DNA from: CAZTGZ01 sp964613385
GTDB taxonomy: Bacteria; Bacteroidota; Bacteroidia; NS11-12g; UBA9320
Assembly: GCA_964613385.1 (NCBI GenBank)
Contig: CAZTGZ010000014.1
Span: 1-64,000 of the forward strand
DNA: 64,000 bases
Direction: 5' to 3'
The position numbers were made by a program, and so were the translations under genes. Positions 8,903 through 17,972 of the stretch are shown piece after piece. Positions within the stretch are counted from its first letter, which is position 1. Every line of letters begins with the position of its first letter. A model generated the notes under the pieces. It had not been told where the DNA came from. It ran no database searches and saw nothing but the letters and a program-made list of their open reading frames with translations.

Positions 8903-11900
8903 ATGAAGATTTTTCCACACCGGATTACCTGGCCGGTCCTGGTACTGCTATTGTCCGGTGCTTTTTGCCACTTAAAAGCGCAGGGAGTTCTTATTGAAAA
9001 CAAGGGGCAATCGCATCCAGCGGTAATCGCAGAAATGCACATAAGTGGCGGCAGACTTTTTTTAGAAGAACAGGGATATACCGTGTTGTTGCGGGATGAA
9101 ACGGCTATGTCAGAGTTATGGAATCACCAGCATCATTCAACAAACAAAGAAGTAACGGTTGGCTTTCATGCCGTTAAGGTAAATTTCCGCGGAAGCAAAA
9201 CCCCTTCGATTTCCTATTCAAAGACGCTTACTACCTATCACAACTATTATCGGGGGAAAAATCCGGAGCAATGGGCGGCAAAGGTTCCTTTGCATCGGGA
9301 AGTATATTATCACCAGGTTTATCCGGGGATTGACTGGATCGGAAAGACTACAGGTTCTACCTTGAAAACCGAATGGGTAGTTCAACCCGGAGCGGATCCG
9401 GCGGTTATCAAAATGACCTATACCGGCCATGAAGGAATTGCCATTGAAAATGGGAAGCTGATGGTAAAAACCTCGGTTCAAAACTGGTACGAAACTGCTC
9501 CGTTTGCCTATCAGGTTATTGACGGTCAAATTCGCGAAATTCCGTGTTCTTATAAATTGACGGGGGATGAAGTCGGATTTGAAACCGGCCCTTTGATTCA
9601 GGAAAATGTACCCCTTGTGATTGATCCGGTCCTCGTATTTTCAACCTACTCAGGATCACAGGGCGACAACTTCGGATTTACCGCCACGTATGATTCCCGG
9701 GCACATTTGTATGCCGGCGGAGTGGTAGATAATGCGGATGGAGAGTACCCTGTAACTGCCGGCGCATATCAACGCACATTTGGTGGAGGTGTTGGAACAT
9801 TTCCTGTTAATCTCGCCTGTGATATTTCCATTAGCAAATATGATTCATCCGGATCTAACTTGCTGTATGCCACTTATTTGGGAGGGTCTTCGGATGAATA
9901 TCCGCACAGTTTGGTTGTTGATGAACATGACAATTTACTGGTGATGGGGACCACCAATTCCACAAATTTTCCGGTTTTAAAAAATGCTTATGACACCATA
10001 CTTGACGGGGGGTACGACATCATAGTCGTAAAATTTAAACCGGATGGTAGTGCCTTGCTTGGGTCAACTTTTTTGGGTGGAAGCCGAAACGACGGACTAA
10101 ATTCTTCCGGGAGCTTGCGTTATAATTATGCCGATGATTTCAGAGGGGATATCATAACAGATGACCGGGACCAGATATATCTGGCGAGCACTACCCTGAG
10201 CACTGACTTGCCTTTGGTTCATCCCATTCAAGCTGCTTCTGCGGGTGGTTTTGACGGATGTCTGGCAAAATTCTCCCCGGATTTAAGCCAGCTGTTATGG
10301 AGCACTTATGTGGGTGGTGGCGGTTCAGATGCCTTGTACAGCATCAAATTGGATACTGGTTTCATTTATGCGGGCGGCGGAACCAATAGCACCAATCTGG
10401 ACACAACCGACCGGGTTCTGTATTCGACGAATCAGGGCGGTGTGGATGGTTTCCTGGTGAAAGTTAACAAGAACGATTTTCAGTTGAACAAACTCAGCTA
10501 CTTCGGAACTCCGGAATACGATCAAGTCTATTTTATTGATCTCGATTCACGCGGGACACTTTACGCAACCGGTCAGACCGAAGGTAGCATCCAACCCAGT
10601 CCGGGAACATATGGCCAAAAAGACAAAGGTCAATTCATTACCCGAATGAGCAAAGATTTAGACAGCACCTATTTTATCACAGGATTTGGCAGCAGAAACC
10701 GCAAACCGGACCTGAGTCCCAGTGCTTTTTTGGTAGATAAATGCAACCATATTTATTTTTCAGGATGGGGATCGAATGTAAGACCGGATTTAAACCCGGG
10801 GAGTACAGCCGGTTTGGAAATTACAGCAGATGCAGTTCAAAAAACCACCGATTCCAATGATTTTTATATTTTGGTGTTAGACCAGGATGCGTCTTCATTA
10901 TTATATAGTACCTATTTTGGTGGAGATGAGACGGATGATCATGTAGACGGAGGCACCAGTCGATTTGATAAAAGAGGCGTGATCTATCAGTCGGTTTGCA
11001 GCAGTTGTCCCGAGGACAATGAACCCGGCCATAATGATTTTCCTGTAACTCCAAATGCTGCGTTTATACAAAATGTGAGCCCCAGATGTTCCAATGCATC
11101 TTTTAAAATTGACTTGCAAATCAGTGATGCGGTGGAAGCAAGATTTACCGTAACCCCGAGAATCTTATGTAAACCTCTGTTGGCGCAATTCGAAAATTTA
11201 AGCAGCCCGGGCAAACAATATCTGTGGGATTTCGGTGATGGAAGCAAAGACACATCCTTTTTGCCGCCTGACCATTTGTATGATAAACCCGGCAAATACA
11301 TCATTTCGCTCACTGCGATCGATTCCATTAGCTGCAATTTTAGCGATAAGTACACGTTGGACGTGGTTGTATTGGATAAACCTGAGGCCAAATTCTCCTA
11401 TAAATTCGATGGTTGTCTGGACGAGTTACAATTAAAAAATGAAACAGAGAATGGAAGAGAATATCTGTGGCTTTTGGGCAATGGAGAAAGCAGTTCTGAA
11501 ACTGCACCCAAAGTGAAGTATACCAGTTCCGGAGATTACAGGATTACATTGATTGCCAGCCCCAATGAAAGTTGTCCGGATACCTTTTTCTTAGATGTCC
11601 CTATTGATCTGAATGCAGGCACAGAACTTGAATTATTCAATGTTTTTACCCCCAACGGTGACGGGAAAAACGAGTGTTTTGCCCCGAAAGGAATTCGCGC
11701 GAATTGCGATGAAATAGAATGGCAGGTGTTTAACAGATGGGGAGAATGTCTATTTGAAACTAAGGATCCGGAAGCCTGTTGGAATGGAAAAAATGCATTG
11801 GGAGAACCCTATCCGGATGGTTCGTATTTCGTAATATATTATATTCGCTTCGGAGACGAAAGTAAGCAACAAATAATCAGCGGGACGCTTACCCTGTTGC

Positions 11901-11905
11901 GCTGA
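8903..11905 (+). CDS. Large secreted SBBP/PKD protein with T9SS type B (gliding) C-terminal domain
   Basis: 1000 residues. Signal peptide (MKIFPHRITWPVLVLLLSGA, ending HLKAQ). A DUF7948-like N-terminal domain (about 28-245) contains IENKGQ and YHNYYRGKNPEQWAAKVP. SBBP-type propeller repeats (about 245-720) recur as LLYATYLGGSSDEYP, LLGSTFLGGSRND and LLWSTYVGGGGSD. At least one PKD domain (about 750-830, YLWDFGDGSKDTS) and a second PKD-like one follow. The tail is the gliding-motility C-terminal domain (NVFTPNGDGKNECF, VFNRWGECLFE, NGKNALGEPYPDGSYF). It should cross the outer membrane by T9SS and stay on the surface. Function is unknown; adhesion is the usual guess. A type A cargo gene follows 19 bp downstream, likely in one operon. 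Confidence 0.92.
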   Translation: MKIFPHRITWPVLVLLLSGAFCHLKAQGVLIENKGQSHPAVIAEMHISGGRLFLEEQGYTVLLRDETAMSELWNHQHHSTNKEVTVGFHAVKVNFRGSKTPSISYSKTLTTYHNYYRGKNPEQWAAKVPLHREVYYHQVYPGIDWIGKTTGSTLKTEWVVQPGADPAVIKMTYTGHEGIAIENGKLMVKTSVQNWYETAPFAYQVIDGQIREIPCSYKLTGDEVGFETGPLIQENVPLVIDPVLVFSTYSGSQGDNFGFTATYDSRAHLYAGGVVDNADGEYPVTAGAYQRTFGGGVGTFPVNLACDISISKYDSSGSNLLYATYLGGSSDEYPHSLVVDEHDNLLVMGTTNSTNFPVLKNAYDTILDGGYDIIVVKFKPDGSALLGSTFLGGSRNDGLNSSGSLRYNYADDFRGDIITDDRDQIYLASTTLSTDLPLVHPIQAASAGGFDGCLAKFSPDLSQLLWSTYVGGGGSDALYSIKLDTGFIYAGGGTNSTNLDTTDRVLYSTNQGGVDGFLVKVNKNDFQLNKLSYFGTPEYDQVYFIDLDSRGTLYATGQTEGSIQPSPGTYGQKDKGQFITRMSKDLDSTYFITGFGSRNRKPDLSPSAFLVDKCNHIYFSGWGSNVRPDLNPGSTAGLEITADAVQKTTDSNDFYILVLDQDASSLLYSTYFGGDETDDHVDGGTSRFDKRGVIYQSVCSSCPEDNEPGHNDFPVTPNAAFIQNVSPRCSNASFKIDLQISDAVEARFTVTPRILCKPLLAQFENLSSPGKQYLWDFGDGSKDTSFLPPDHLYDKPGKYIISLTAIDSISCNFSDKYTLDVVVLDKPEAKFSYKFDGCLDELQLKNETENGREYLWLLGNGESSSETAPKVKYTSSGDYRITLIASPNESCPDTFFLDVPIDLNAGTELELFNVFTPNGDGKNECFAPKGIRANCDEIEWQVFNRWGECLFETKDPEACWNGKNALGEPYPDGSYFVIYYIRFGDESKQQIISGTLTLLR

Positions 11906-11924
11906 TTGAACCTATTAATTACGT

Positions 11925-14900
11925 ATGAAACGATTTGTGTTATGGACCTGCCTATTGGCAGGATGGGTGTCTTGTCGGCAATTTGCACCCCTTCCCCCAT
12001 CTGGAATTCCCGACAAAAAAACGCGTATGGATCTCGCTATGCAGCAAGAGTTTGAGCGCACTGTAGATCCGGCCTTAGGATATATTCCCCGGGAAAGATT
12101 GGATATCGCGAAAGAGATCATCCGAAGCGGTGGCGGAAAAGTTCATAAAGCAGCCATACCAAATATTACCTGGATAGAACACGGTCCTAATAACGTGGGC
12201 GGACGCACCCGAACTTTAATGTTTGACCCTAACGACGCCACCTTTTCCAGAGTTTTTGCGGCAGGAGTTGCAGGTGGGTTATGGGTTACAGAAAACATCT
12301 ATGCATCCATCCCGAACTGGACTATCGTAGACGATTATTTTGACAATATGGCCATCACCTGTATGGCGTATGACCCTTCCAGACCCGATACGATGTATTT
12401 CGGGACCGGAGAAGGATATTTTAACCTGGATGCTGTTCGCGGAGATGGTATCTGGAGAAGTACCAATGGAGGCACTTCATGGTCGCGAATCACGCCAACC
12501 GGAGTAGATACCTTTAATTTCATACAAAGAATCGTAGTTGATGCCCAGGGGAATGTCTATGCCAGTACTCGTGATCGCGGTGTGATCAAAAGCACGAATG
12601 CAGGTGCCACCTGGACTAAGATACTCGGTTCCGGAATGACTGCTTCAACCAATCGCGCCAACGATTTGGATATCGACGCCAATGGAAACATCTGGGCTAC
12701 CATGGGAATTTTTAATGCAGATGAAATCTATAAGAGCAGCAATGGAGGCAGCAGTTGGACTGCAGTATCCAATGGATCCGGTTTCNNNNNNNNNNGTTTC
12801 CCGAGCTCAGGTTATTACCGTCTCGAAGTAGCCTGCGCCCCTACCGATAGCAATCGGGTATATGCCTTGGTGCATAGCAGTTCTACGGATAGTTGTTCAG
12901 GTATTTACAAATCAACCGATGGAGGAAGTACCTGGAGTTCGGTGGCCATGGCATATAGTAATGTAGATTTCAAGAACTTCGCCAATACACAAGCCTGGTA
13001 TAATCTCACCATCGCCGTTAGCCCGGCAGATGAAGACGTAGTGGTCATCGGAGGATTGGATTTGTACAAAACCACCAATGCCGGTGCTTCCTGGCAACAA
13101 ATCAGTCATTGGTATGGAGGTGGTGGTTATCCGAATGTGCATGCCGACCATCATGCAATATTATTCAGAAAGAATAGCGGAGATACTGCCTTATTCGGTA
13201 ATGACGGTGGAGTATATCTGGCTACCGGCTTGTCAGGTACACCTGCGTTCAGCTCAAAGGAAAATGGCTATAATACGACACAATTCTATGCATGCGCAAT
13301 GCATCCGGATCGCTTGAGCAATTATTTGTTGGGCGGAACACAAGACAATGGAAGTCAACAATTTACTTCTGGAGGCATCAATGCAACAACCGAAGTAACA
13401 GGCGGAGATGGTGGCTATTGCCATATCGATCAGAACCAGGCGGATACGCAATTAACCGCCTACGTTTACAACAATATACGAGTATCTACCAACGGGTTTT
13501 CCAGCTATACATCCTACTCCGATAATACAGGAAACTTTATCAATGCCAGCGATTTTGACGATGTAAACAATATTTTGTATTCGGCGCGAGGTTCAGGTGA
13601 GTTACTGAGATGGTCCAATATAGGCGGAACTCCATCCAAAACTACCATTAGTATTGGGGCCATGAGTTCTTCCCAGGCCAGTGCTATTACTGTTTCACCC
13701 AATGTTTCCGGAAATGTATATATAGGTACAGAAGCCGGAAGAGTGGTAAAAGTTACCGGAGCCGATGGAGGAAGTCCGTCGGGTACAAATATATCGAGCG
13801 GCTCATTCCCGAGTTCAACAGTATCCTGTATTGCTGTAGAAACCGGAGACGAAGACCATTTGCTGGCTACTATCAGCAATTATGGCGTAACCAGTGTATG
13901 GGAAACCACCAATGGTGGCAGTTCGTGGACTGCAGTTGAGGGAAATCTGCCTGATATGCCTATACGTTGGGCCATATTTAGTCCGCTTGGAGCCGATAGC
14001 GCTCTCCTGGCAACGGAAGTCGGGGTCTGGACCACCACGAACCTGAATGGAGGCTCCACCGATTGGCAACCAAGCAATACGGGACTGGCCAACATACGGG
14101 TAGATATGCTTCAATACCGCAGTTCGGATTCTGTGATCATTGCTGCTACACATGGCCGTGGAATGTATAGTACCCGATCTTTTTCTGCTACGGTAATTCC
14201 TTCGCTTCTGGCTTCTGATACCATTGTGTATCCGGGTGAGTATGTTGAATTTACCGACAACTCTTTCGGTTCAACCAGTCGAACCTGGGATATGGATGGA
14301 GATGGAATTACGGACACTACCGCAGAAAACTTCTTCTGGGCATTTGGAAACGGTGGATATCACACGGTTATCCTTACAATAAACGGAACTCAGAAAGATA
14401 CTCAGGTTATTCATGTATTGCCTCGTTTAGGAACACCCTATACAACAGGAAACGGAGGTGACTTTGAATCTAATTTCTGGCATTTTGGAGGCAGGGATAT
14501 TTCCGGAGGAGTCAATTTATGGGAACATGGAGTACCGGGAAATGCACTTACCACCGTGAATAGCGGTACACGAGCCTGGAAAACCGATCTGGATGCAGAT
14601 ATAGTATCCGGTAATTATAGTTGTGGTCTTTATACACCCAGCTTTAATATGGAGACTTCCGGGACTTATACCTTGTCCTTTAGAAAAAGTATGGAAATTT
14701 ATTATTGTAATGCGCCTTTTGGGGTTCAGGTTCAATATTCTACGGATCAGGGTGCCAATTGGAGCCGACTTGGAAATTACGGAAGCGGAACAGGTTGGTA
14801 TAACCGGGGCTCAGCTACCTGTGGATCATGTTGTATTGAGTCTTCTATATTTTCGGATAATACAGGTTGGACCGGCGGTTATTCGAATTCTACGGCTTCT

Positions 14901-16109
14901 TACGACATCAGCAGTTTAGCCGGAAATAAAGATGTGCGATTCCGTGTTGTATTATCTGTTGTAAGCGGTTATGCGAGTATAGGCTACCAAAACGACGGGT
15001 TCATGGTAGAAGATTTTGCCATCAGCGGACCCACAAATTCCGCCATACAGCCTGAAGTTGAAACCGAGATTTGCTCCCGCACCTTGAGTCTGGGACCCAA
15101 CGACACAGCCTGGTATTATTCACCGAATGGGAAAGCCATGATGCGCCTCCGCAACCTGAGCAGTCACGATTTCGGAAACACAACCGTTTACATTGACCAA
15201 AGTGGCTCAACTCCGGTAGATTATGACACAATTACTGCTCAAAACCGGAAAATTCTTGCCAAGAGTTTCTATATTTCCCCAACCACCAACAATTCAGGTG
15301 CACAAGTGGAAATCAGTGCCATTTATGACAAAAGTGATGAAGTGGACGCTTGGCGAAGTCTCACTTCACATAACCATAATGATTTGCAATTGATCAAGAG
15401 CTCTGTAGCCATTTCGTCTGCTACTTTATCAAATACAACCTATGGCGATTCTACAGTTATAGACAGCTTATTTGGAACGGATGGAGTTCGAATAACCGCG
15501 AGATTTAACAATGGATTCAGCGGCGTTGGCGCCGGTGGAGGCGGAAATAACACCCCGGGGCCTTTGCCTGTGAGTTGGTTGCATTTTCACGGGCTCCGCC
15601 AGCCCGGAATGGCTTATCTGGAATGGGCCACGGCACAGGAAATCAATAATAGCCATTTTACCATAGAGCGAAGTACCGGCAATGACTTTAAAGATGTTGG
15701 TACCATTGGAGGTAAAGGAAACTATGCAGGTATAAGTGTATATCATTTTGATGATGATATTTCTTCAGTAAACCATGAACCCGTGTTATACTATCGAATA
15801 CGCCAGACTGATTTTGACGGCAAAACTTCCTGGTCAAAAATTATCCCTTTAGCATTGCAAAATGGCGCATTCAATGGGATAGCTGTGTACCCTGTTCCCG
15901 CATCGCAATTTCTACATGTTTCCGTGCCGGTCTTCTATGAAGCACTCCAATTCAAATTATTTGATATTCAGGGACGCTTGATTCTGGAACAGCCCATCAG
16001 CACCGGTTTGAATTCCATTGAAATTGGAAAATTGCCGCCGGCCTTGTACAATTATGAAATTGGCAATGACCGCATGGTAATGACTAAAGGAAAGTTGCCA
16101 AAAAAATGA
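11925..16109 (+). CDS. Giant secreted BNR/sortilin-like repeat protein with PKD and T9SS type A tail (contains assembly gap)
   Basis: About 1394 residues. The hydrophobic N-terminus ends at WVSC, either a signal peptide or a weak lipobox. Residues of roughly 80-760 form a BNR/VPS10-like propeller with repeated Asp-box-like motifs such as GIWRSTNGGTSWSRI, GVIKSTNAGATWTKI, EIYKSSNGGSSWTAV and GIYKSTDGGSTWSS. A PKD-like domain (TRTWDMDGDG) follows, then a jelly-roll-like module with several Cys, and PVSWLHFHGLRQPGMAYLEW before a type A tail (IAVYPVPASQFLHVSV...LFDIQGRLILEQ). Ten N at 12786-12795 fall in the propeller; the frame continues across them as drawn, but the true gap length is unknown. 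Role unknown; surface or secreted. Confidence 0.88.
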   Translation: MKRFVLWTCLLAGWVSCRQFAPLPPSGIPDKKTRMDLAMQQEFERTVDPALGYIPRERLDIAKEIIRSGGGKVHKAAIPNITWIEHGPNNVGGRTRTLMFDPNDATFSRVFAAGVAGGLWVTENIYASIPNWTIVDDYFDNMAITCMAYDPSRPDTMYFGTGEGYFNLDAVRGDGIWRSTNGGTSWSRITPTGVDTFNFIQRIVVDAQGNVYASTRDRGVIKSTNAGATWTKILGSGMTASTNRANDLDIDANGNIWATMGIFNADEIYKSSNGGSSWTAVSNGSGFXXXXFPSSGYYRLEVACAPTDSNRVYALVHSSSTDSCSGIYKSTDGGSTWSSVAMAYSNVDFKNFANTQAWYNLTIAVSPADEDVVVIGGLDLYKTTNAGASWQQISHWYGGGGYPNVHADHHAILFRKNSGDTALFGNDGGVYLATGLSGTPAFSSKENGYNTTQFYACAMHPDRLSNYLLGGTQDNGSQQFTSGGINATTEVTGGDGGYCHIDQNQADTQLTAYVYNNIRVSTNGFSSYTSYSDNTGNFINASDFDDVNNILYSARGSGELLRWSNIGGTPSKTTISIGAMSSSQASAITVSPNVSGNVYIGTEAGRVVKVTGADGGSPSGTNISSGSFPSSTVSCIAVETGDEDHLLATISNYGVTSVWETTNGGSSWTAVEGNLPDMPIRWAIFSPLGADSALLATEVGVWTTTNLNGGSTDWQPSNTGLANIRVDMLQYRSSDSVIIAATHGRGMYSTRSFSATVIPSLLASDTIVYPGEYVEFTDNSFGSTSRTWDMDGDGITDTTAENFFWAFGNGGYHTVILTINGTQKDTQVIHVLPRLGTPYTTGNGGDFESNFWHFGGRDISGGVNLWEHGVPGNALTTVNSGTRAWKTDLDADIVSGNYSCGLYTPSFNMETSGTYTLSFRKSMEIYYCNAPFGVQVQYSTDQGANWSRLGNYGSGTGWYNRGSATCGSCCIESSIFSDNTGWTGGYSNSTASYDISSLAGNKDVRFRVVLSVVSGYASIGYQNDGFMVEDFAISGPTNSAIQPEVETEICSRTLSLGPNDTAWYYSPNGKAMMRLRNLSSHDFGNTTVYIDQSGSTPVDYDTITAQNRKILAKSFYISPTTNNSGAQVEISAIYDKSDEVDAWRSLTSHNHNDLQLIKSSVAISSATLSNTTYGDSTVIDSLFGTDGVRITARFNNGFSGVGAGGGGNNTPGPLPVSWLHFHGLRQPGMAYLEWATAQEINNSHFTIERSTGNDFKDVGTIGGKGNYAGISVYHFDDDISSVNHEPVLYYRIRQTDFDGKTSWSKIIPLALQNGAFNGIAVYPVPASQFLHVSVPVFYEALQFKLFDIQGRLILEQPISTGLNSIEIGKLPPALYNYEIGNDRMVMTKGKLPKK
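12786..12795. other. Scaffold gap (10 N) inside the BNR protein gene
   Basis: A run of exactly ten N, the conventional placeholder. Both flanks read GTTTC next to the gap, which suggests a short repeat where the assembler failed. The reading frame happens to be kept. Confidence 0.97.
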
Positions 16110-16143
16110 TCTGAAATTTTAAGATTCACATACCGCTCTCCGG

Positions 16144-16641
16144 ATGAATAGCGTTCTATATAAAACGTTATTTGTCATGATGATCCGAGGATGTTTAAGG
16201 AAAATTGCCCCCAATTCGCATGTACGAAGGTCATTCTATCTTTTAAAGATTCCCATACTCCTGTTAAACATGTGTTTTGCACCGCTGTATGGGCAACCTA
16301 CGCGACCTGTAAATGAAGAAAAACCCGTAGAAATTTTGCGCCGACCTGATCGATCGGGCATTATAAACTGGTTCAGTTTTGAGAATTTTGAGGCAGATGA
16401 GGCACGCAAAGAGAAAAAGTCAGACACTGCCAACTACCTGGAACCATCTTGTAATCAGGAAGATTGGATTGTATATACATTTCAGACGGATTTTAAAGAT
16501 ACACTGACAGACCCACCGACCTTTCCAATGGAATCCAAACCCCGGATGACAACTTCACCTGTGTTTTCATTTCACAAAATCCAATTCATCAAAATCAATC
16601 CGGCTGAAAGGTTTATGCTACGATCGGGCTGGGACGAATGA
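16144..16641 (+). CDS. Hypothetical membrane-anchored or secreted protein
   Basis: 165 residues, no family recognised. After a basic N-terminus a hydrophobic stretch (SFYLLKIPILLLNMCFAPLYG, about 31-51) ends in GQP, like a late signal peptide. A shorter start at the Met codons near residues 12-13 (about 16177-16180) would shorten the N-region and may be the true one. The remainder is hydrophilic and Glu/Pro/Arg-rich (EEKPVEILRRPDRSG). It lies 34 bp after the BNR gene on the same strand. Its last 24 bp overlap the 3' end of kynU on the other strand, which is unusual and leaves its exact end less certain. Confidence 0.5.
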   Translation: MNSVLYKTLFVMMIRGCLRKIAPNSHVRRSFYLLKIPILLLNMCFAPLYGQPTRPVNEEKPVEILRRPDRSGIINWFSFENFEADEARKEKKSDTANYLEPSCNQEDWIVYTFQTDFKDTLTDPPTFPMESKPRMTTSPVFSFHKIQFIKINPAERFMLRSGWDE

Positions 16642-17898
16642 ATAGGTTTTGAGGATTTCACCTAAGGAATAAATATCCATAAAAGAATTGTACAACGGCA
16701 CCGGCGCCATACGGATCACATTCGGTTCCCTCCAGTCGGCAATCACGCCATTTTCAGTTAGGTGTTTAAACAGATATCTACCTTCTTCTCCCGTCAAAAC
16801 GCTCAACTGACATCCTCTCTCCTCAGGTGTGATGATTTGAAAATGTAAGTTTGAATTGCTTGCCGCTGCCTCTTTCAATACGAATTCGAGGAAGGCTGTC
16901 AATTTTCTGCTTTTTTCTTTTAAGCGATGCATTCCCGCCCGATCAAATATTTCCAGGGATACCCGATGCACGGCCATGCTGAAAACAGGAGCATTGCTCA
17001 TCTGCCAGCCGGGAGCTCCAGGTTCCGGAATAAATCCCTTTTTCATCTGAAAACGCTCCGACTCTTTATGTCCCCACCAGCCGGCAAATCGGGGCAAATC
17101 AGGGTTGTTTTCGTGCCTTTGATGTACAAACGCAGAGGCAACGCTGCCAGGACCGGAATTTAAGTATTTATATGAGCACCAAACGGCAAAATCCACCTCC
17201 CATTCGTGCAGATTCAGAAGTAGATTTCCGGCTGCGTGGGCCAGATCAAATCCGGCTATGGCACCTGCCTGATGAGCGGCCCGGGTGATGGCGGCGATGT
17301 CAAAGGCCTGTCCGGTATAATACTGAACCCCACTGAACAAAACCAGAGCGAGTTCATCTTGGTGATGTGCTATGGCCTGAAGAATGTCTTCCGTTCTGAG
17401 AGAAAATTCTCCCGCTCGTGGACTCAGTTCAATGACTGCGTCGGCATAGGGAAAACCATGGAAACGAACCTGACTTTCCACAGCGTACTGATCGCTGGGA
17501 AAAGCTCCCGCTTCCATCAGAATTTTATATCGTGTTGGCGTAGGTCTGTAAAAGCTCACCATCATGAGATGGAGATTCACGGTTAATTGATTCATGACCA
17601 CAACCTCCGATTCCAAAGCACCCACAAGTTTAGCTGCATATGGTGCCAGAAATTTGTGATAATGGAACCACGGATTTTTACCGTGAAAATGACCTTCAAC
17701 GCCCAGATTCGCCCAATCCTCTAATTCTACACGAAGAGCTTCTCCGGCTTTTTTGGGTTGCAATCCCAGGGAGTTTCCGGTCAGATAAATACCGTCTTTG
17801 CCATTGTGTTGAGGCATGAGAAATTCATCTCGGAAGCTTTTCAGTTCATCTTGTTGATCCAGTGATTCGGCGTATGCGGCGGTGAATTCAAATTGCAT
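16618..17898 (-). CDS. kynU: Kynureninase
   Basis: PLP enzyme that splits kynurenine or 3-hydroxykynurenine into (3-hydroxy)anthranilate and alanine, in tryptophan breakdown or NAD synthesis; cytoplasmic. 426 residues, normal length. Seen: YLTGNSLGLQPKKA near residue 38, EGHFHGKNPWFHYH, NQLTVNLHLMM, the PLP-binding AGAIAGFDLAHAAGN with Asp, and the Schiff-base Lys at about residue 244 in WCSYKYLNSGPGS. No other kynurenine-pathway gene is in the window. A TAAATTTG box ends four nt before the ATG, which suggests a leaderless message. It is divergent from a secreted protease. Confidence 0.96.
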   Translation of the reverse strand: MQFEFTAAYAESLDQQDELKSFRDEFLMPQHNGKDGIYLTGNSLGLQPKKAGEALRVELEDWANLGVEGHFHGKNPWFHYHKFLAPYAAKLVGALESEVVVMNQLTVNLHLMMVSFYRPTPTRYKILMEAGAFPSDQYAVESQVRFHGFPYADAVIELSPRAGEFSLRTEDILQAIAHHQDELALVLFSGVQYYTGQAFDIAAITRAAHQAGAIAGFDLAHAAGNLLLNLHEWEVDFAVWCSYKYLNSGPGSVASAFVHQRHENNPDLPRFAGWWGHKESERFQMKKGFIPEPGAPGWQMSNAPVFSMAVHRVSLEIFDRAGMHRLKEKSRKLTAFLEFVLKEAAASNSNLHFQIITPEERGCQLSVLTGEEGRYLFKHLTENGVIADWREPNVIRMAPVPLYNSFMDIYSLGEILKTYSFVPARS

Positions 17899-17902
17899 GC
17901 GA

Positions 17903-17910
17903 CAAATTTA
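17903..17910 (-). promoter_or_regulatory. -7 promoter box directly before kynU ATG
   Basis: Reverse strand TAAATTTG. Its final G is five nt from the A of the kynU ATG, so transcription would start at or next to the start codon. The same spacing occurs before the DUF4143 and ABC-F genes. Confidence 0.55.
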
Positions 17911-17961
17911 ATTTTTTGATACCGACGAAATAACATCTCATAGAATATGCTACTAATTTCA

Positions 17962-17969
17962 TTAATTTG
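17962..17969 (+). promoter_or_regulatory. Near-consensus -7 box of the protease gene
   Basis: TTAATTTG, one mismatch to TAnnTTTG, ending three nt before the ATG at 17973. It is again a very short or absent leader. Confidence 0.35.
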
Positions 17970-17972
17970 TAT

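Noticed and set aside
12786..12795. Low-complexity or modified site at the ten N
   Set aside because: The run is exactly ten N, the usual scaffold placeholder; no biological meaning.
16618..16641. Frameshift or fusion at the 165-residue protein and kynU 3' ends
   Set aside because: The 24-bp overlap is tail-to-tail on opposite strands and kynU is full length; a normal, if tight, convergent pair.
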